DNA of 12,685 bases, from contig WELB01000089.1 of assembly GCA_009602725.1 (NCBI GenBank), positions 524,495 through 537,179 of the forward strand, given 5' to 3'. The position numbers were made by a program, and so were the translations under genes. This document shows, piece by piece, positions 1 through 10,500 of the stretch (position 1 is its first letter; every line of letters begins with the position of its first letter). Source of the stretch: Spirogloea muscicola. Taxonomy: Eukaryota > Streptophyta > Zygnematophyceae > Spirogloeales > Spirogloeaceae. The notes beneath the pieces were generated by a model. That model did not search any database. It worked only from the letters and a program-made list of their open reading frames with translations, and was not told the origin of the DNA.

Positions 1-126
<126 letters not shown>

Positions 127-191
127 CCGCCAGCGCCGCAGCGGCCGTCGACGGCGACGAGCGCGCTCGCGCTGACCGCCGCCGCAGCCGC

Positions 192-213
192 CGCCGCCGC
201 CGTGGCGGCGGCG
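192..213. repeat. GCC/GGC-rich simple sequence with perfect inverted repeat
   Basis: A CCG-type trinucleotide run reverses into GGC repeats, giving a perfect 10-base inverted repeat (192-201 and 204-213) around a GT centre. It lies in the open frame upstream of the first ATG of the plus-strand gene. It could be a 5' leader hairpin or a low-complexity coding stretch. Confidence 0.7.
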
Positions 214-278
214 AGCCAGCTCCGCCGCTGCCGTTGGAGCTCCTGTGGGACTCGAACCTCGACCTCCTCGGGGCCACG

Positions 279-3200
279 ATGACCATGGACAAGGCTTTAG
301 GCCGGCTGTCCTTGTCCGTCTCAACTCAGACGCCGCCATCCTCTGCCACCGCCGCCGTCGCCGCTAGGGCGGCCGGGTTCGCCACCAGGAGAGCCGGAGC
401 CGCCCGCGCCCTCCGGCTGCCGTCGGCGCCGGTCATCGGCAAGACCTGGGGGATGGCCGTGAAGCCGCGGTCGGCGGCGGAGGCGCTCGCTGCCATGGTC
501 GGCCAGCACCGGCATGCGGAGCCCCGCGGCGCCAACGAGGGAGCGGCGGCGGCCAGCACCGCCAGGCGCGGCGAGTGGCCGTGGTCTGAGGAGGACCGGA
601 GCGCCGGCAGTCGCCGCAGCAAGCTCCAGCCGGCGGGCGCTTTCTACCTGATTCCGGTAAGGGTAGGTATACGAGGGGTTTGATTGAGTAATTGACTCCT
701 TGTGTCTAATGTTTTCAATTAGCATGACCCCACTCTGAAGTATCAGTTGACAGCATCTTCCCTGTGCTAATGTCAATAACCTTCCAAAACCACAAAAACT
801 GTGGTGGTCACGGAATGTCTCATCAAGCTGTAGTGATCAGCCGTGACACAGAGGACCTAGAAAGCAGTTACTGTTGGAGGTGCTTGGAGTCTTATTAGTG
901 CTTAGACCATGGCCGACAACGTTGTGCTACGTACTCAATGTCCAAGTGTGCTCAGCACACATGTGTCTTGTGTGGCTCGCATGCAGAGGAACGAGGCCGT
1001 CTGCAATTACTCATTTGACGTCGCGAGCGGCAAGAAGGTGGAGGAAATCATGAAACTTGATGAGAGCAACTCAGGTAGTTCAGCAAGCCTGATAATGGTC
1101 GTTAAGTTTGAGTACAGAAATGTCGAGTGAGTTGGAGTTCACATAGAATCAGTCTCTCACCTACACGCACAATAGGGTGAGGGCGCTGGAATGCTTTTCC
1201 TGAAGGAGTAGCATCTCAGTGTTATCACTCTAAGTGATCAAAGGTCTGCAAGCCCTGCATAGCCTGACTTCTCTGCTTGGCCTCGTGGCAGTCTTCACAA
1301 GCCTTGAGCGGAGCAGGTGGACCGACGAGAAGTCGGTACTGGTCACCACGACCCACAAGCTGAACACCAACCACGCCTTGAACACCAACTACAACAACAG
1401 TCCGTGCGAAGGTAAAATGTGCTCAAAGATATGCGTTCTGTGACATTTATAACCGCAAGTTCTTACTTGCTTTCGTTGTGTCCACTCATGTTGCAGCAAG
1501 AGCATGTCTTTCGTATCTTGCGCTAACGCAAAGCACACTGCCAACCCCTCCACATCATTGATTCAGGTGAACGGTTTACGCTGAGCACCCTGCACAAGGT
1601 TATACCCGATGCCACCTTCTCGACCAGGTGAATGATTTCATTCAAAGTGGCAGCGTCATACCTTGCTCTGCAGCTGTAAGCTGGCTTATATATGATCTCA
1701 TGAGGTATTTATTTGCCTCTGCTGAGGTTGGTTGCTGACTGCAAGTTTCTGATTGAGTAGCACTGACTCACTGTCATCATACTTGGCGCTTATATCTCTG
1801 CGCTCATTTGTGCAGTTTCCACACAAGCACTTTAGGTGCTCGCACACTGGAGCTGGAGTTGCAACAGGAGAAAGAGAGCGAAAAGGTTAGTGGGGATGTG
1901 CAAGTCAGGGCTCAGACTAGAGGACTGCACATCCTCATCTGGTTGTGCTTTACAGATGCCCTTGCGGAGAATGGCAATCAGCACATGTAACGTACGGGTT
2001 GTATGATGCAGATGTCTGAGAGCCTGACAAAGAACTTCAAGACCGGCGACTACAGGCTGCAGCTTCGCTCGCGCAACAGCATGCCATGTGGTGTCACCTT
2101 GACGAATACGTATGTGAGCAACTTGAGAGGCCAGCACTCGCTTTCGCTGGAGGCGAAGACGGCATCCCTCAACCTGGGCACGTTCTCTCACAGGTATCCT
2201 AAGACAGCTGCCTTTGGAATGCGCTTTATACGATAGAAGAAGCTATTGAGGAGGAAGAAGTAGGAAGATCGACGTTCTCAGAAAAGATAGTTTAGCGCCT
2301 TCTGCTCAGCATATTAGAGAGAGCTATACACTCCTTGCCACCTTCCCATGTGGACATGAATGGGACATCTGCGTGCAGATAGATGACGCAGGCAAATGAA
2401 ATCTTGGACCAAGCTGTATACCTAGCATCAAATGACATGGCCTATACTGCAACTTGTTTGCAGCATGAAGGTTGACTCAGGTGGATCTCGGCAGCTCAAT
2501 CTGAAGGCCAAGAAGCGAGTCTGCTCTACTTTGGAGATGGAGGCCTCCTACTCTACCAACCTACTAGATGTCAATCGCCTCAAGTAACCACCGCTTCCAT
2601 CCAGCCAAAGACAAATGCGGGGCCTGAATAAAATTTCAAGAGAAGCTCAACTTAGTACAAGCGTTTGATGCAGCATTTGCACAAAGATTATATTGTTTGT
2701 TCAAATTGCAGTAATTTTCCTCACAACTTGCAGAGGACGCTGTAAACAGGGATGCATGATTTTGTTCAATGGTACGCAGACTCGAGGCGCAGTGGAAGCT
2801 TAGCAGGAAGGAGGATGTGCTAGTCAAGCTGAACAATAATCTCAGGGGCGGCACACAGCTTAGCTTCAGTTGCGCGCGCTCTGAGGAGGGCACTCAGTGG
2901 GCATGCCATTTGAAGTGAGTGGAGCATGATGCCAGTGATGATGATGGGCAGCGATGCTTGAGTTTCAATGCATCTGTCTGCTCTCTCTCTCATCCCAACA
3001 GACTGAGCCTATGGCGTGAGCTATTATGATACTCAATCGTAGGTTAGGGTCCTCAGGCTAAGCATAGTGTCCGACAGTGTATCTGGCCTGAGAGCTGAGA
3101 TTGTCACATTCCATGTGGCAACTTCACAGAGAGAGTCTAACTACTTGCAGCTGTGTGCAGGCGGGCTGCAGCGGACGGCGTCTCTCTAGGCGTGGAGTGG

Positions 3201-3299
3201 CGCAAGCAGCTGGGCGCGGCGGAGCACTACCTCTCACTGAAGGCCTCTGCAAAGCGGGAAGGCCTGACAGCCTTTGCTGAGTACCACTTACCTGTGTGA
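279..3299 (+). CDS. Spliced gene for a predicted beta-barrel-like membrane protein (unidentified family)
   Basis: Inferred exons: 279-656, 987-1074, 1292-1411, 1567-1627, 1816-1885, 2012-2193, 2464-2583, 2780-2914, 3161-3299. They add up to 1293 bases (430 residues plus TGA), and every junction is phase-compatible with GT donors and AG acceptors. Residues 1-126 are rich in Ala, Arg and Ser and resemble a transit peptide or disordered region. From about residue 130 onward the chain is repeated 8-12-residue amphipathic segments joined by short polar loops, for example VLVTTTHKLNTNHALNTNY, TGDYRLQLRSRNS, QHSLSLEAKTASLNL and KEDVLVKLNNNL. The terminal strand ends FAEYHLPV. This pattern is typical of plastid or mitochondrial outer-membrane barrels such as the OEP or porin groups, but I recognise no specific family. 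ATG 285 has a better context (ACCATGG) than 279. The frame is also open upstream to the T tract, so the true start could lie further left. An extra exon inside 657-986 cannot be excluded. Confidence 0.7.
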
Positions 3300-4055
3300 T
3301 GGATCCTGAGTTGTGAGCTGGCAAAATCTGCCAATGCTTGCATGCCCTTTACATCCACTTGAAAGTGTACGGTAATCTTACACACGTTTAGCTTAATGCT
3401 CGTTTGGTCAGAGTGCTCGCCTAGTGTTAGCCACCGCTGTCATGGCGATGACCGCGAAAGGCGGCCTTGCAATAAGAGGCCTTAGTGGCCTTGTTCATAA
3501 GGTGGCAAAGCGCCGGTGTTCCGGCAATTACCACACGGTATTCCATCTCCAAAGCTCGCCTCAAGTCATGCGGCAGCCAATTTGATATTGACAAGCGCCT
3601 GAAGGGTGCCTACCCTTAGTCGTCTCTGCACTTCTATCTCGCTTTTCTGCAGTGTAGTGTAGATTTGGAACATGTTAAGGAGGCGACAGGCAGCAAGGAT
3701 CAGAACGAGACGTCCCATGGAGTGAAGAGCGTGAGACCAATAGTGTGCCAGGCCTAGTCTCCACATCATTGCAATGGCCGCAGCAAAGCTGGAATCTTGC
3801 TGTGGTGCATCACACATAGCATAGTATGAAGTTTGAGCCAGAAGTGCGCCACCAGAGAATGTGCTCCAGTTTCTGGAATTCAGAACATCAGTAGACCCTT
3901 GTCCACCGAGCACTGGTCACCAAAGCCACTGTCATGTTGGTCTTCTGCAGTGAACTAGTAGATTAAGCAGAGCGCCAGTTTGACGTGCTAGCTATGGTTT
4001 TGAATATGGAGTGACGTGCAGTTAAGAAGCTCCGACTCATAACTGAAATGGGTCT
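3300..4055. other. Convergent intergenic gap / 3' untranslated regions
   Basis: This 756-base stretch separates the stop of the plus-strand gene from the stop of the minus-strand gene. It presumably holds both 3' untranslated regions. I see no tRNA, rRNA or transposon. A minus-strand open frame of 115 codons (3566-3913) matches no family I recognise and lacks support. A short perfect hairpin, GCCGG-TGTT-CCGGC, lies at about 3512-3525. TGTAA occurs only on the minus strand here; I found none on the plus strand. Confidence 0.6.
3349..3382 (-). terminator. Possible TGTAA polyadenylation signals for the minus-strand gene
   Basis: Two TGTAA pentamers are read on the minus strand (3349-3353 and 3378-3382). 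TGTAA is the usual near-upstream polyadenylation signal in many green algae. Their use would give the minus-strand gene a 3' untranslated region of about 700 bases that overlaps the end of the plus-strand gene's transcript. A pentamer is short, so chance occurrence is quite possible. Confidence 0.3.
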
Positions 4056-4547
4056 TCATGAGAGCCGCCGCTTTGCTCGTACTTTGCTGCCACCGGCTGT
4101 GCGCTTTATGCCATCGCCCACTGCTGCTCCAGTGACGCTTACCGCATCCAAAGCCTCACCAGCAAGGCCTGCGGTGGCAGCACCGTTACTGTGTGTAGCC
4201 TCGGCAACACCAGCGCCGCCTTCGCCATCCTCGGCCTCGGCATCAGCGCCGCCCTCCTCGTGGGCGCGCTGCAGCGCCAGCCGGAACTCTGTCATGTTCT
4301 CCCTCTCGCCGCCACCGCCCTTGCCGCTGATGAGGGCGCTGGTGGCCTCGGTCGTTTTGGCAATGGTGGTCTTGGCCGCCGTAGCAGCCGCGTTGGCCAC
4401 CGCCACCGCCGCGCCGAGGATGGTGCCCTTGTCGGCGCACAGGCGCTGCGCCAGTGCCGCCGGCCGCAGCGCCGGGTCCAGCTCGCAGAAGTACTCGAGC
4501 CAGGCCTGCGTTGCCTCTGCGCCGGCGTTGGCTGCTGAGGTGCTGGC
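4056..4547 (-). other. Ala-rich low-complexity C-terminal tail
   Basis: The last 163 residues follow the final GT8 motif. The first part is helical (WLEYFCELDPALRPAALAQR). Next come Ala/Thr-rich repeats (NAAATAAKTTIAKTTEATSA), a Gly run, an acidic Glu/Ala/Gly stretch and a basic end (KVRAKRRLS). Codons are GC-rich, which is why long open frames appear on both strands here. The tail may be a disordered spacer or interaction region; no family match is recognised. Confidence 0.6.
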
Positions 4548-7500
4548 CCACGGGCCTGCCCTCGGGTGGAAGCTCAGCACCTTCAGTGGCACCAGAAGCT
4601 GCCATACGAGCATGGCACAACAGCACCACATTGTTAAGTAAGTCCCAACTAACCAGAAGACTTAGAGACTGACCCTCCGCACTGACTTCAGCAAGACTGT
4701 TCACACCAAAGCCTGCACCTACGTACAAGAACAGCATCATGAAGCAAGCAGGGCGAGGGTCAGGCAAGTCGGCTAGACACTGAGCTTAACTTGAATGCCT
4801 GCATAAATGCATAATGGAAATCTGGGTACGTCTGCCTGGTGGAGTCAAGCCACTGCAGACATCTCTTCTAAAGTATACAAGTAAATGTGGTGGTTAAGAT
4901 CTGTGTAGTAAATTCACAGCACCTTCTGTCTCACCTCTGAAGGTTGTTGAGTGACATCCATAGAGAACGACAGTGGAACCCTGTGGGTGGCCTCTGACGT
5001 GTACCAGTTGCTGAAGTAGGCGTTCAGGAAGTCCGCTGCCGAGTTCCTTGGGTAGTGCAGTGACCTCAACTTAGCCAGCATGTCCTGCACAAAGTGACCC
5101 AAGAGCTTGGATGGCTATTATCACCAGCTCACAAGGGCAGAGCAGCCTCAAATCCAAGGAAACCTACAACCTTGAATCTCTGTCAGTTAATCTAATTATT
5201 CTTTCCAACTTCAGGAGGCATTACAGTAAGCCACTGGTTGGAGCCAGGCTGTGTTCAAATCGCAGTGAGCTGAAAGGTGTCATGAGGGCTTGTCAATCTG
5301 ATATGGCATTTAAACCTGCTACTTCCTGAACTAGGATATGGTCATAGCAGACCCTAGATCCTAGACCTCAGAGTTAATGGTCCTGTATTCAGTCAGTCTG
5401 GTGGCAGAACAGGTTGACTCCGCAGCATGAAAGCTGCTGTTATATTGATTTTGGCCGTTTCTCAAGTAATCGCTGAAAGTCAGACCCAAAGATGAGCATA
5501 CTTGCGACGAACCTGGTACACACTTCTGTCTGGGCGAAGCACCATAACCCTCGCAGAAAACCGGTCGCCGGGGAAGAGGGCTGGGGTGGCAGCAAAGGGC
5601 TCAAAGTCCATGAGAGCATTGCAGTTGTCCCAGAACATGGAGTACTCGTCCACGAAAACGATCCGCTTGTACTCGATCCGGTTCCAGAGCTGTGCAATAG
5701 CCACCAGCCTGCAAGGCGAAAGGTGCAGTGCTCGACTTCAGAGATGGCCGCCTCTGAATCATGACTCTGATGTGGTGTGAGCTTTGGCGTAGGTGCCTGC
5801 ACAGCTGCATCTTGAAATGGATACCCGATCTTCAACATACTACTCAATTAGTGCGATGAAGCCCTGTTGTTTGATTGTTAATGCTCCTGTTAAGGTGTGA
5901 TTAAGGCCAAAAGAATGGTTACATCAGAGGCTCCAAGATATCGACCTGGGGTCCCGTATTTGCTTGTCACCAGCGGCAGGAAAGAGCGGTACTGGCAGCA
6001 CTGCCGAGAACAGCGCCTGCAATCATCAAGCAGAAGGCAGTGCCAATCTTCGACAGTGAGTTGGATTTGAGCAACTATGGACAAGAGAAGCAAATCTGAC
6101 GGACTCAATGATCGACTGCAGGTCCAAGGTGATTGCGAATGACTGAAACTCGTTACAAAGCCCCTCCATGCTGTGCTCTTCTGCCATCACTTTCTGTCTG
6201 TGTCGGAAGACCAGCTTGACACCAATTTGTGGGATCTCAGGTAGACGTACCTTGTAGGGCTTCCAGGCCTCCTGCGGTATTGTGCCAGAGACGAGCAAAA
6301 CTAATTTGTGAGCAGACGCGCCCCGCCGCAGCTGCCTGCCAGAGAGGACCATTTCAAGCCGCAGTTTAAGAATTTGTGAGGAGGAGTCAATACCAGCTCA
6401 TGTCCTCAGTCCTATTAGTAAGCTAACCTGAATTGCTGAACACAAACCCATAAATTCTCGAGCTAAGCTAGATACAGGGCCATGGCAAGTGCTGATGCAT
6501 GCATCTCAGCTGACACCACCACCAACAACGATTCAGTATAAAAGCTGGGCTTGATGCACGTGGGCTGCTTGCTGTCTTGCCTGTGGTGCTCCTTGTAGGA
6601 GAGGGCCCAGACTCCGGCAAGGTGCAGCTGCTCGCGGGTGCCCACGACTGTCGCAAACACCTCAGCAGATGGGTCCTGGCGCTCCGCCACGTCCCATGCC
6701 TTGGTGCTGGCCACCGGCACCGGCAGCTTGTCCTTGTGCCACAACCATGGCGGCCTTTGTGCTCGCACCCTGCTCAACAACGCTTTCAAGGAGATATAGT
6801 AGCCTGCGTGAGTTGAATGCAGAGCATGCAGAGATTGGGAATCCGAATCATGACTCCACTGTCAGCTTGGCCTCCTTCTAAGCTTCAATAACAGTAAAAC
6901 AGGGACTCTAGACCTTCAGGTCCTTGACCACAGTCTATTTGTATTACTCATTAGACCAAGTTCTGCACCACTGAGCGTAGCTACTGAGCACTACTTTCCC
7001 AGGTACTGCAGCCAAAATGTAGGCAAAGATCCTCAGCTGCATGTGTAGCACCTACAGCCAGAAGCAACTGTACACGAGTGCCTCCTTACACAACGTAGGA
7101 CTGAGATATTCAGATAACCACTCTTAAGTGTTAATGGGTCCCTTCGTGGAATAGGCACAGCCCACCTGGCTGGAATTGCATCCTCGTACTTGACTTTTGC
7201 ATGAACGTTGTTGGGGTCCACCCAGGGTGCTGGCAGGCCGTCCATGGTCACCACCTTCTCGGGGTCCAGCGGCTGCCAATTAGCTGCCGCCAGGGCGTCG
7301 TGCACCTTTGCCCAAGCCCTGTCAGCAGCGCAACAAGCTAGACTGGACTTGAACATGTCTGGTGCAGGTTTAGCAGGACCAAGTCAGTCAAGGACTCGTC
7401 ATGCAGCATGCAGAAGCAATGCAGGTGGCCAGTGTGCTCGTTACGGTTTCTGTGCTGGCAAAGGACTCCACCAAAAAGACGAAGTCCTAACCTGCACCAG

Positions 7501-10500
7501 ATGTTGCTGCAGTGTACGGTAACCTCTGGCAGAGTCTCCCCCTGCATGAAGCTTGGCAGCCTGACATCAAAACTTATCTAATTGGGCATTGCAGGACCCA
7601 AAGCAATCAGGAGTCGGACCAGTAATTTCATATTTCACTAAGTCATGTAGTACACATGTAGTGCAAGTCACCAGGAACGGAGCATTCACAGAGAGGCTCT
7701 CAGAAATCTGGAAGAGGAGCCTACCGTGCCTGATTGGGCTGCATTCAGGTACACATCCCATGGCTTTGCAGCCTGCAGCATTGACAAGCAAATAAAAGTT
7801 ATACACAGTACTCTTTCATGCGAATCCTCAATGTGCTGGTGCTCTAGTGACTTGAATGGGGGTAGTGGCCACCCTGATGTCAAGGTTGATATTGAAGTAC
7901 AAACTCAATTATGCAGATGCTTGACTGTGGACCATGTGTCTTGCTTGAATTTGGACCATATGTCTGGCAGTTTCGACAGCACGCTGCAGGCATAAGCGTT
8001 GGCAAATTCTTTCACACAGACCTGCTCGGGCCAGCGCACAACTGCCAGGGGTCCCAAGATGAGCTCGTGCACTTTGTCAATCTGTGCCCACAGAATTGAA
8101 GGTACATTTACATTAACACAGCAGCATCGACTTTTTCAAGAAGTAATTTTGAGGCAACAAGCCTGCAAGCTTCTGTTTGCAAGGCACCAAGAAGGTTGGC
8201 TTGGACCCTCACATGGACCTTCATATAATAGTAAAGCACATGCTGTCAAAGCCTGCAACATACTGTGTAATTGCTGGGAAGATAGCGGAAGCCTCTGCTT
8301 GGGAAGTCCATGTCAGAAAATACAAGCTCCGCGCAGAACTTCACCGGTATGCGATGTGCTGGTGGCAGCGCTGACCAAGCTGGGGAACCAGCGTGAGGTT
8401 TGTGTGAGTACGAACAGTTGTGCACATTCAAAGCATCACTAGGTCCACACGTACTAATCTCACAACTTGACAAGTATGTGACAAGTTCATGTTAGAGTAA
8501 CTCCACAGACTCTACTGTCATCTGCTGAGTAGCACCGAGCTTCTCCAGATTGAGATTTGCCTACCAACTACTGAACAGGGTGTATAGTCTTCTGTGGGTG
8601 TATCTCTATTACTTATGTTATGACTTATGTCAGTCATAACATCATCCCCTAGTATGGCTACGCATTTGAGATAACCAACCGACCAGAAAAGAACAGGTTG
8701 AGAAAGGCATCCTCTCCAATGTTTTGTGCAGCCAGTCTGCACATGCCCGGACAATGTTGTGTTAACATCTACCAGAGAAACAATCGTTACCGAGTCTCCC
8801 TATATACAGGAGCAAGACACTCTAAATGTCATATCATCCAACATGATGGCAAGTTGGCGCCATCATGAGTCATGTCAATGTAGCTGAAAATGACGCTTGC
8901 TGTAAAAACATATAGTTGTCCTGCATGAGGAGAAGTTACCGGGGCACAGCATATATGAGCTGATTGTACGTTGCTGTAGAGGGCTGCAAAACTAGAAGTC
9001 CTGGGGATACCAAAGGACATCAACCACATTGACCATCAGTTTCTGGAAACCCACAAGCTGCTCTGACTAGGCCTCCACATAGGCATCCTAATGTAGCAGA
9101 ATTGACTTGCCTAACTGTCAAGCCCTTGTCGACTTTGACTGTGGCCATTTAGGAAGGTGTACAAGATGGAGTGGACTAGGCGCAGCCTTGCTGCACTTTA
9201 GGCCTGGTTGCCAACAGCGATGCATGCAGCATTGCATTTAAGCAACCCACAGCGGCAGCCATGGTGCAATGACTGCAACGCTCCAAGCTGGACTGGTGTG
9301 CAGGAAATGTGTTCACAGGTGAAGCTAAGTCTAAGTGAAAGAAAACAGGGTGAGAGATGAACAAATAATTGGAGATGAGAATCTGATCAGATACGGAATT
9401 TGGGCCTTGGGTGCACACTTGTTGACAGAGTGAGTCCCTTAAGGTGGCATCAGGACAAAGGAGAGACCGGCTGTGAAGCTCATGGGCCGGCCGAGCGCTG
9501 GCGCAGCTGCAGGCTCCGGCCGCGAGAACAGTTGGTCAATGTTCTCCAGGACCAGGCTCCCCGAGTCCAAGTATATTACCTGCTCGAGCCAATGGGATCA
9601 AGGGCTTGGGGCTCAAAATTGGGGCCCGAGATATTAGCACTTGCAATGTAGGCTTGCCATCGTAGGCATTCCACTGAGATAATACAATGCCTAGGCCCCT
9701 GTAACTGTTAATGGAACTCGTTTTGATTTGGACAGCGCTGCCAAACCTTCTGGTACTCGGTGAGGGTCCACGCGTTGAGAATGCCGAACTTGCCTCGCCC
9801 CTTGATGGTTACTCGCACCGACAATGTGAAATGCTGCGAGGCAAGCCCAGCAAGGGACAGCCTTAGGCCCATGAGGACTACGCAACACCTATGATCACTA
9901 CCACATCTGGGTCAAATGGTTTTATGCAATTAGAGGAAAACGACTAAGGCATTGGCTGACTTTGAGTACTTCAAATTCAGATTTTCTTGACGTCAAGGCT
10001 GCAAGTTGCAGGTACTTATACGGCATGGATAGTTATCCTGATGTGGTTGATGGGTTTTCTGTAACATTGGATCAGGCTACAAAACCCAGCATAGAGGACC
10101 CAGACCTCCTTGATGATGTCCTTTTCGGGTTTCTCTAGAGGAAGCGTGGAGGAGATCAAGAGGACTACGTCGTGCACTGTGCCCGTCAGCTTCAGTGTCT
10201 GGAGTATGCCAGGAAGATGATCAGAAGAGCTGAGTTCACAAGATAATTGAAACCTAGACCATGACAAGCACTGCTTGACATGCAAGATACACAGCAATGA
10301 GCGCATTAAGATCGCAGTGTATTCATTAAGGGCAACCTTGTGAGGACTAGCAATGACTCCTGATCTGGGTGCATCCGGAGCCGTCATGGACCTGGACAGC
10401 GACGATGGTTGCTGCAAACATCTCGCTCTTGGACAGGAGGAAGGCGTAGGCTGACTTCTGGTTCAGAGGCACTGCCTCCGCTTCCTGGACCTTGTGCCTA

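Noticed and set aside
321-776. Minus-strand open frames over the GC-rich first exon of the plus-strand gene
   Set aside because: They consist of Arg/Ala/Gly low-complexity sequence with no family motif, and they run across the clear gtaag donor after 656.
1832-2191. Minus-strand open frame of 119 codons over exons 5-6 of the plus-strand gene
   Set aside because: It is a shadow frame. The plus strand here has phase-consistent exons with barrel-like strands, and the minus frame has no motif.
3420-3530. Possible tRNA or small structured RNA in a GC-rich patch with GGCC repeats
   Set aside because: No cloverleaf, no GTTCxAxxC T-loop and no consistent acceptor stem could be drawn; only a short GCCGG hairpin is real.
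3566-3913. Minus-strand open frame of 115 codons in the convergent gap
   Set aside because: There is no recognisable family, no splice link to the upstream gene and no supporting composition. It is best treated as 3' untranslated sequence.
4048-4641. Plus-strand open frame of 197 codons opposite the last exon of the minus-strand gene, and other long overlapping frames there
   Set aside because: They arise from the GC-rich, Ala-coding sequence of exon 24. The minus-strand frame is the one continuous in phase with the GT8 motifs.
6026-6250. In-frame readthrough of intron 20 (78 codons with coding-like look)
   Set aside because: The AAG|gtacgt donor and tgcag acceptor are strong. Readthrough meets a stop at 6026, and joining exons 20 and 21 gives normal GT8 spacing.
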